This document shows, in pieces, positions 27,218-31,658 of a DNA stretch of 31,658 nucleotides. Position 1 is the stretch's first letter. The number at the start of each line of letters is the position of its first letter. A model generated the notes under the pieces. It saw only the letters and a program-made list of their open reading frames with translations. It was not told where the DNA came from and ran no database searches. The translations under genes were made by a program, and so were the position numbers. This DNA comes from a virus: the IMG/VR virus record IMGVR_UViG_3300022074_000218, positions 1-31,658 of that record. One strand, 5' to 3'.

Positions 27218-28453
27218 CTACTTTGTCTTTTTCTTATACTTATTTATGAAATTCTTTATATCAAATGTTCCAGTCATTCTCTGAACATATTCTCTGTGTG
27301 CATCTGTACCTACAAGTCTCTGATCAGCAGGTACTCCCGATGGACCAGGATAGTTTACAACTGCTTCCATCACATCCTTGATCCAAGACTTAAACATATA
27401 CTCTTCTTTTGTAACACAGATGAGATGATTAGTTCCTCTACGAATAATCTTACCAACTAATCCTGTATTCAGGTTCTCTACAATATCACCAATGTTGAAA
27501 ATATTACCAGAGATATAATTTTCTCTCAATCCCTTTAGATCACACTTTGGTGCAATCTGCCATGTCTCAGCAACTGCTTTCTTCTTCAACTTCATACCAT
27601 TGAAGACAGAATCAAATAAAGATTGCGTTTCAGTATCATTCAATTCCTTTGGAGTTCCTTTACGGAATGAATCAAAATCACCATCTGCAACTGCTTTTCT
27701 CATCTTGGATGCAGACATTCCCTCTACACCTTCAGCATCTGCATCTCTTACACCAGCAGAGATAACACGAATATTTTCAAAGTTATAGAGTTCACCATTA
27801 TACTTGGTTGCCAGGTTCTCAAACTCTGCCTGACGATCAGAACCTACAACAATATTGACATTAGCATAACCATCTTCACTTGCAAGGACTAATACATTGA
27901 AAATGGTTTTCATCTCAGAGTCATTGACAATGCTTTCTGCATACTCAGGAAACATCTTTCTCATAAATGAAATCTTCATATCAGGATCAAGAGGATTCTT
28001 CTTTGGATCCTGAGATCTTGATGGATATACTTTTAAGTCTCCACCTTCTGCTGCTTTCTTTGCTGCAGAAAGTAACTTACCGTGACCAACAGTTGGAGGA
28101 TTGAATCTACCAAAAGTTACAGTCAAGGTATCAGTAGCAACCTCTTGATCTGTGGTTTCTGGTTCCTTTTCTGCAGGTTTAGACTGAGATTTCTTAAGAT
28201 CAATCTTTGTTGTTTTTGCTTTTACTTCTGGTTTCTTAGCAGTCTTTTCCTTAGAGGGTGCTTCTTCTTCTCCTTTAGTTCCTCTCTTAGTTACAAACTT
28301 CAGCTTTCCCTTTTCAGTACGCGCAACCAATTCTCTGGTCTTGGGGTTCATCCAACCACTACGCTGGCTGTCATACACCAATCCCTTATTCTTTGCTTCT
28401 ACAGAAGCAGCAGATTGTTTAGCCTCACTTAGAAATCGAAGAAAGTTTTTCAT
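27218..28453 (-). CDS. Late protein with a nucleotidyltransferase-like domain
   Basis: This 411-aa protein has a Lys-rich N-terminal region (residues 1-110). A nucleotidyltransferase-like domain follows: LTVTFGRFNPPTVGHGKLLS (TxGH in place of HxGH), VVGSDRQAEF, and GMSASKMRKAV, which corresponds to the family ISSTxxR. This fold is shared by NMN adenylyltransferase and cytidylyltransferases. After a linker comes a small beta-module (FNIGDIVENLNTGLVGKIIR, then HLICVTKEEYMFKSW) that resembles a KOW/SH3-like barrel. A late promoter (GATAAATA) lies 24 nt upstream. The mix of structural-type charge and an enzyme fold suggests a virion-associated enzyme, but activity is unproven. Confidence 0.72.
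   Translation of the reverse strand: MKNFLRFLSEAKQSAASVEAKNKGLVYDSQRSGWMNPKTRELVARTEKGKLKFVTKRGTKGEEEAPSKEKTAKKPEVKAKTTKIDLKKSQSKPAEKEPETTDQEVATDTLTVTFGRFNPPTVGHGKLLSAAKKAAEGGDLKVYPSRSQDPKKNPLDPDMKISFMRKMFPEYAESIVNDSEMKTIFNVLVLASEDGYANVNIVVGSDRQAEFENLATKYNGELYNFENIRVISAGVRDADAEGVEGMSASKMRKAVADGDFDSFRKGTPKELNDTETQSLFDSVFNGMKLKKKAVAETWQIAPKCDLKGLRENYISGNIFNIGDIVENLNTGLVGKIIRRGTNHLICVTKEEYMFKSWIKDVMEAVVNYPGPSGVPADQRLVGTDAHREYVQRMTGTFDIKNFINKYKKKTK
27241..27248 (-). promoter_or_regulatory. Late promoter CATAAATA
   Basis: A T4-type late promoter octamer (NATAAATA) inside the last codons of the gene at 27218-28453, 28 nt before the ATG at 27213. Confidence 0.75.
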
Positions 28454-28476
28454 CTATATTGTTGGTCCTTATACTA

Positions 28477-28484
28477 TATTTATC
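28477..28484 (-). promoter_or_regulatory. Late promoter GATAAATA
   Basis: A NATAAATA octamer 24 nt before the ATG at 28453, overlapping the stop codon of the gene upstream by 2 nt. Confidence 0.75.
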
Positions 28485-29730
28485 AAGTATAACCATCAGG
28501 GTTTGGAACTAAACACTTCTCAGTTAAGATAGTCTGAAACTCTTTAGTGACTGTTGCAAAAAACTGTGGTTGAGAGGTGAATGATCCTTTATACCTCAGT
28601 TCCATATCCAAAATATTTACACCCGCTTTTGACAATTTGAAGAATATTTTTGCAGCATTTGCCTCTGCTTTCTTTTCAAAATCAACAACAATTTTGTATG
28701 GTTTCTTATTGGCTTCCAAATCACTAAGACCACAAAGAATTGTATGGAGATCTATAGCCTTTCCAGCAGAAACATTTGGTTTCCCTCTCGCAATTTCACC
28801 AATACCTGTAACTAAAGCAAATCCAAAAGTAAAATCTTTTAATTTTTTATTAGCCGAAAGTTCATCATATAATTTTACCTTGAGAACAAGATTGATAAGA
28901 GTCTTAGCAAAAAGATCTGCGTTATCATTCATATATTGAGTCAATCTTTTAAACAAAATATTATTTGTTTTTGCAAGATCAGCATTAACAAATTTTCTCA
29001 TCGCATCTGGCGCTTTATCATTATCATATCCACCAGAAACACTACCCTTAATATTGATATATGCTCTATCAAATATCTTTTTATCTCTCTTTTTTGCTTC
29101 AAAAAGTTCTTTATCTGTCTGCCTATGAATATTCTCAATAAAAAGAATTCCATCTTCATGCGCTTGTCTAACAAGACCAGCAAAATACTCAGTCCTCAAT
29201 TCAGTTATTTCTTTCTTAATACTATCAAATTGATTACCATTTAATATAGTATCAAACGCTTTATTAATGAGAGTTGGATCTGCAGAATTTTTCTTTGGTT
29301 TCTTTTTAAGAGAAACTCCAAAGTATTTTTTATCTCCAGTTTTTACAATAAAATCAGATGAATTATAATCATCAAATCCATATGCTTTGATTCTAAATTT
29401 TTCAACTTCGTTTGGCCAGACATTACCAGTTAGGAATACCTTTTCCGCAACAGCATCATTACCTTGACCATGATTAGATTTTAACCAGTCTTTGATAGCA
29501 ATAGCAGCAGATATACCAACTGCAGCTTCTTTAAATGCTGCAGGAGTTGGTTCCATAAATGCAAGAAACTCATTACGAGAACTTCCAAATTCAACATTAT
29601 CAGCAACTTTTTTGGCAGCGTTAGATATCCACTCACCTAATGCCTCTGTTGATTCTGATGCTTTTTTTAATTCTGCAGCGGTAGAAAACATAGCACCTGC
29701 TGCCATTACCTCAGAATATTCTAATGCCAT
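28483..29730 (-). CDS. Conserved late protein, possible nuclease-like fold
   Basis: This 415-aa protein begins MALEYSEVMAAGAMFSTAAE. About residues 100-155 contain FRIKAYGFDDYNSSDFIVKT and KKYFGVSLKKKPKK. An Asp before a strand, then GVSLKxK, is the pattern of PD-(D/E)xK restriction-type nucleases, but the second acidic residue is not clear. The rest is helical with KLYDELSANKKLKDF and a C-terminal beta region (GSFTSQPQFFATVTKEFQTI). The real start at 29730 follows the late promoter and tRNA-Ala; a longer reading passes through the tRNA. It could be a head-associated protein or a late nuclease. Not assigned. Confidence 0.65.
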   Translation of the reverse strand: MALEYSEVMAAGAMFSTAAELKKASESTEALGEWISNAAKKVADNVEFGSSRNEFLAFMEPTPAAFKEAAVGISAAIAIKDWLKSNHGQGNDAVAEKVFLTGNVWPNEVEKFRIKAYGFDDYNSSDFIVKTGDKKYFGVSLKKKPKKNSADPTLINKAFDTILNGNQFDSIKKEITELRTEYFAGLVRQAHEDGILFIENIHRQTDKELFEAKKRDKKIFDRAYINIKGSVSGGYDNDKAPDAMRKFVNADLAKTNNILFKRLTQYMNDNADLFAKTLINLVLKVKLYDELSANKKLKDFTFGFALVTGIGEIARGKPNVSAGKAIDLHTILCGLSDLEANKKPYKIVVDFEKKAEANAAKIFFKLSKAGVNILDMELRYKGSFTSQPQFFATVTKEFQTILTEKCLVPNPDGYT

Positions 29731-29741
29731 CTTTTTATTTT

Positions 29742-29749
29742 TATTTATG
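29742..29749 (-). promoter_or_regulatory. Late promoter overlapping the tRNA-Ala 3' end
   Basis: CATAAATA begins with the last 2 nt of tRNA-Ala and lies 11 nt before the ATG at 29730. The leader would be only a few nt, shorter than at the other late promoters. Confidence 0.6.
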
Positions 29750-29820
29750 GAGAATAGCGGACTCGAACCGCTGACAGCCTGCTTGCAAAGCAGGTGCTCT
29801 ACCAACTGAGCTAATTCCCC
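29748..29820 (-). tRNA. tRNA-Ala (anticodon TGC)
   Basis: Cloverleaf with acceptor GGGGAAT/ATTCTCC, which includes the G3-U70 pair that identifies alanine tRNAs. Anticodon stem CCTGC/GCAGG with loop TTTGCAA, T loop TTCGAGT, discriminator A73. It reads GCA. Its 5' end overlaps the stop region of the gene at 29811-29978. Confidence 0.96.
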
Positions 29821-29978
29821 TTGTTTTTTTCTTCCTTAACGAGACGGAAATACATCTTATAGTATTTCCGTTTCATCTCATCAAGTACAGCAGCATCTTC
29901 TAAAAAGTCAAGTCTTCTGCAGTGTGTTGAACTACCTTCTAACTCACTTAGTAGTAGCAAAATGTCTACTGGTTTCAA
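29811..29978 (-). CDS. Small protein with a TTG start, overlapping tRNA-Ala
   Basis: This 55-aa protein reads MKPVDILLLLSELEGSSTHC and then a basic helix (EMKRKYYKMYFRLVKEEK). There is no ATG near the start, but GGAGG lies 6 nt before the TTG at 29978, and the TTG overlaps the TGA stop of the previous gene (TTGA), as ATGA pairs do elsewhere. The last codons and TAG lie in the first 10 nt of tRNA-Ala. A 10-bp perfect hairpin (29844-29871) is embedded in the coding sequence. No family recognised. Confidence 0.6.
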   Translation of the reverse strand: MKPVDILLLLSELEGSSTHCRRLDFLEDAAVLDEMKRKYYKMYFRLVKEEKNKGN

Positions 29979-30226
29979 AGTTTGCCTCCAACAACTCCGC
30001 TATTGATAACTCTAGTATAAAGATGTAGAGTTCCTTCTTGTTCACACTTAAGATGCCAACGAGACATCTCAAGCACAGCATCATAAGTTCCTCCAGTTAG
30101 AAAATTTTCTTGAGTATCTTTTCGGATACTTGCGTAAAGACCAAATCTTGTCTTGTAAATACAGAACGCATCATCAATCCACTCCACATTATCAGTTTCA
30201 AGATTTGGACGATAACCTGTACTCAT
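29975..30226 (-). CDS. Small hypothetical protein
   Basis: This 83-aa protein begins MSTGYRPNLETDNVEWIDDA and is a compact alpha/beta candidate (CIYKTRFGLYASIRKDTQEN, then EQEGTLHLYTRVINSG). The ATG at 30226 overlaps the stop of the previous gene as TGATG. No family recognised. It is part of a tightly packed run of small genes between tRNA-Ala and mazG. Confidence 0.65.
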   Translation of the reverse strand: MSTGYRPNLETDNVEWIDDAFCIYKTRFGLYASIRKDTQENFLTGGTYDAVLEMSRWHLKCEQEGTLHLYTRVINSGVVGGKL

Positions 30227-30456
30227 CAGCAATCCTCGCTTTTAATAATACCCTCTACTGGTTTGTTAAATCCAAAGGGACCTTGCTTTTCTTTTTCTTC
30301 TAGTGCCAACTTAAGTGCAACACCACCAACTGCTTCCATAACTCTCAGGATATCTTCTGCTTTTGCATTTTCACCAAGTTCTTTAGAAACATACCAGTAC
30401 TTAGGCCAGAAAGTTTCTCCTGCCTTTTCATAATCTTCAAGTGTCAGAAGTTTCAT
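30226..30456 (-). CDS. Small hypothetical protein
   Basis: This 76-aa protein begins MKLLTLEDYEKAGETFWPKY and is mostly helical. A central Gly-Gly-Val-Ala segment (VMEAVGGVALKLALEEKEKQ) precedes a Pro/Gly turn and acidic end. The start overlaps the end of the previous gene by 20 nt. No signal peptide, membrane span or known motif is seen. Confidence 0.65.
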   Translation of the reverse strand: MKLLTLEDYEKAGETFWPKYWYVSKELGENAKAEDILRVMEAVGGVALKLALEEKEKQGPFGFNKPVEGIIKSEDC

Positions 30457-30622
30457 TCTTTAGTTCCTCCTCAATTTGTTCATCTAGATCAGTAATCACA
30501 TTACGAATTTCAACAATTCGTGCGGGCACACATACAGGATCATATGTGTAAATTTTTTGCTCTTGGAAAAGAACGTGCCTAATTGCAGCAGCAGATTTTA
30601 CATCAAGGTTTAGAGTAATCAC
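30437..30622 (-). CDS. Small hypothetical protein, GTG start
   Basis: This 61-aa protein reads MITLNLDVKSAAAIRHVLFQ from a GTG at 30622. An AAGGAGG-type ribosome site lies 7-8 nt upstream, and the GTG overlaps the stop of mazG as GTGA. The C-terminal half is acidic and helical (VITDLDEQIEEELKNE). No family recognised. Confidence 0.68.
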   Translation of the reverse strand: MITLNLDVKSAAAIRHVLFQEQKIYTYDPVCVPARIVEIRNVITDLDEQIEEELKNETSDT

Positions 30623-31026
30623 AAGTCTCCCTCCTTACGATTTTCAGATTTGTGTACATCAAAACTGCCGCCAGGATAACGTGCTTGAAGTTTTTCAACA
30701 TTCATTTCAATTACTTCATCAAAAGTAGTATCAAGTGCCATACATGCTTGTGCCAGATACCAGCAGATATCACCCAGTTCACGTTTCATGTGAAAGACAT
30801 TTTCTTCATTGTAAGGTTTACCTTGCAGAAAAATCTTCTTTACAACTTCAGTGAACTCACCAGACTCAGCAGTCAAACCAAAAGCAGCAGTCATCAACTG
30901 AGTAACATTACAATCATTTACTTCTAGTTCACTCAAACGTGCAGCACAAACAGGCCAGTCAAGACTAGGAGGACTAGTTACTTCCTTTACAAATTCAAGG
31001 TATTTTTCGGTGTCAACGTTAGTCAT
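30619..31026 (-). CDS. mazG: MazG-type nucleotide pyrophosphohydrolase
   Basis: This 135-aa protein has the MazG helical core. LTAESGEFTEVVKKIFLQGK gives the ExxE motif (metal ligands), and MKRELGDICWYLAQACMALD gives ExxD. FDEVIEMNVEKLQARYPGGS is the typical end. The family hydrolyses NTPs or dNTPs to monophosphates and pyrophosphate. Cyanophage MazG was first proposed to act on (p)ppGpp; later work favoured deoxynucleotides, which would feed DNA synthesis. The ATG at 31026 is preferred; a longer reading is unlikely because the preceding gene ends at 31019. Confidence 0.9.
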   Translation of the reverse strand: MTNVDTEKYLEFVKEVTSPPSLDWPVCAARLSELEVNDCNVTQLMTAAFGLTAESGEFTEVVKKIFLQGKPYNEENVFHMKRELGDICWYLAQACMALDTTFDEVIEMNVEKLQARYPGGSFDVHKSENRKEGDL

Positions 31027-31348
31027 GTAAATTTGGAATAAATGGTTCTTGGCAATTTGGGGGTATCTGTTGAATTGGAATCTTTTGTCCAGCAATTTCA
31101 ACATATTCTACTTGCTTCCAACTGCCACCAACACCGCCGTCCATGTTGACAACAATGTCACGAGTTGGAAGTTCGTTTTGAGGGAATGGTTCGAGGTCAA
31201 CAATATCTCCAGGAAGAGGAGTAAATTGATAATAATGCCCGTCCCATTTAGCATTTCTCATGCCAATAAGATTAAGAGCATCTTTTTCCATACCACAGTC
31301 GGCAATCTTCTCGCCTCTAGGATTGAATACAGAATAGTAACCGTTCAA
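31019..31348 (-). CDS. Hypothetical protein, probable TTG start
   Basis: This 109-aa protein reads MNGYYSVFNPRGEKIADCGM from a TTG at 31348 that overlaps the helicase stop as TTGA, with GAGGG about 9 nt upstream. Later segments are WDGHYYQFTPLPGDIVDLEP and the Pro-rich PIQQIPPNCQEPFIPN. The next in-frame ATG is at residue 20 and would cut off the conserved-looking N-terminus. The beta-rich, aromatic make-up suggests a small globular domain. No family recognised. Confidence 0.68.
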   Translation of the reverse strand: MNGYYSVFNPRGEKIADCGMEKDALNLIGMRNAKWDGHYYQFTPLPGDIVDLEPFPQNELPTRDIVVNMDGGVGGSWKQVEYVEIAGQKIPIQQIPPNCQEPFIPNLHD

Positions 31349-31658
31349 AACTTAAATCCCTCAAATGATTTCTTTGGTTTTGGTTCCTCATAATTATACT
31401 CCTCTTCCTTCCCACTGTCAATGATGTCTTCCTGTGCTGACTGCTCACAATCATACAGACGCATCTTGGCACGGTCAATACCAACCACAAACCTTTTGTA
31501 TATAGTTGGATCATTATATCGGTTCTTCAACTGCTTCACCATAATTTGTCCGAGTCCCTCAAGGTCATCTGTAGAAATAAGGGCAAACATAAGATCAGCA
31601 GTAGCAGGCAAACCAAAGGACTCACTAGTATCAGTGAGCTCAACATCGCTGCTACCAT
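31345..31658 (-). CDS. Replicative DNA helicase gp41, C-terminal part
   Basis: The visible 104 codons are the end of a T4 gp41-type hexameric helicase; the rest lies beyond the right edge. GSSDVELTDTSESFGLPATA matches T4 gp41 SSDVNMSDIAESAGLPATAD, the RecA-fold region near motif H4, and LMFALISTDDLEGLGQIMVK then QLKNRYND continue the match. The C-terminal tail KSFEGFKF is aromatic-ended like T4. The helicase unwinds DNA 5' to 3' and works with the gp61 primase encoded at 22143-23120. Downstream, a TTG-start gene overlaps the stop. Confidence 0.9.
   Translation of the reverse strand, partial: GSSDVELTDTSESFGLPATADLMFALISTDDLEGLGQIMVKQLKNRYNDPTIYKRFVVGIDRAKMRLYDCEQSAQEDIIDSGKEEEYNYEEPKPKKSFEGFKF

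Noticed and set aside
29731-29805. N-terminal extension of the gene at 28483-29730
   Set aside because: The extension is the translation of tRNA-Ala and crosses the late promoter. The same reasoning removes the extensions of the Phd-like protein (tRNA-Pro) and of the metalloprotease (tRNA-Gly).

Overview
The window looks like a piece of a T4-like cyanophage genome (a myovirus of marine Synechococcus or Prochlorococcus). The signs are T4-type replication and nucleotide genes (gp41 helicase C-terminus, gp61 primase, NrdA, NrdB), the cyanophage metabolic genes talC, zwf, gnd, mazG and pstS, tRNA genes scattered between protein genes, TATAAATA-type late promoters, and almost no space between genes. 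All genes but one are on the minus strand. Protein functions are read from motifs and family memory; no database search was run.

Layout from the left edge, so against the direction of transcription. At 1-864 lie the start of pstS with a Pho-box-like repeat, a terminator, and a small secreted porin-like protein behind a long hairpin-rich leader. At 865-9780 is a surface-glycan cassette: GDP-mannose 3,5-epimerase-like protein, GT2, methyltransferase, GT8, a second sugar-nucleotide epimerase, another GT-A enzyme, a small coiled-coil protein, one plus-strand glycosyltransferase, a second methyltransferase, a GT-B-like protein, a GT11 fucosyltransferase-like enzyme and a GT25 enzyme. Most junctions are ATGA overlaps. 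A terminator and a promoter mark the head of the cassette at 9808-9844.

At 9864-16421 is the carbon-metabolism region: talC, zwf and gnd (pentose phosphate pathway), with many very short genes between them, several under 60 codons. These include an orphan Phd-like antitoxin, a cysteine-rich zinc miniprotein and a string of single-span membrane proteins. tRNA-Ile(TAT), tRNA-Pro(TGG) and tRNA-Ser(TGA) lie here. At 16429-17858 is a tRNA cluster (Val, Asn, Gly, Thr, Arg) carrying an embedded M10-type metalloprotease gene and headed by a consensus sigma70 promoter.

At 17855-24047 are small genes, a GIY-YIG nuclease and nrdB-nrdA-primase. At 24060-29730 are late genes, probably virion or capsid-maturation proteins, four of them behind a NATAAATA late promoter; one carries a nucleotidyltransferase-like domain and one an EF-hand-like calcium loop. 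At 29748-31658 are tRNA-Ala(TGC), small genes (two with TTG starts), mazG and the gp41 C-terminus.

Together: NrdA/B and MazG act on nucleotide pools, and TalC, Zwf and Gnd push host carbon through the pentose phosphate pathway to supply NADPH and ribose-5-phosphate. The gp61/gp41 primosome replicates the genome. Eight of nine tRNAs carry a U34 anticodon for A-ending codons. The glycan cassette could decorate the virion or alter the host surface, and PstS with the porin-like protein may help phosphate uptake during infection. No stretch above 300 bases lacks a gene.
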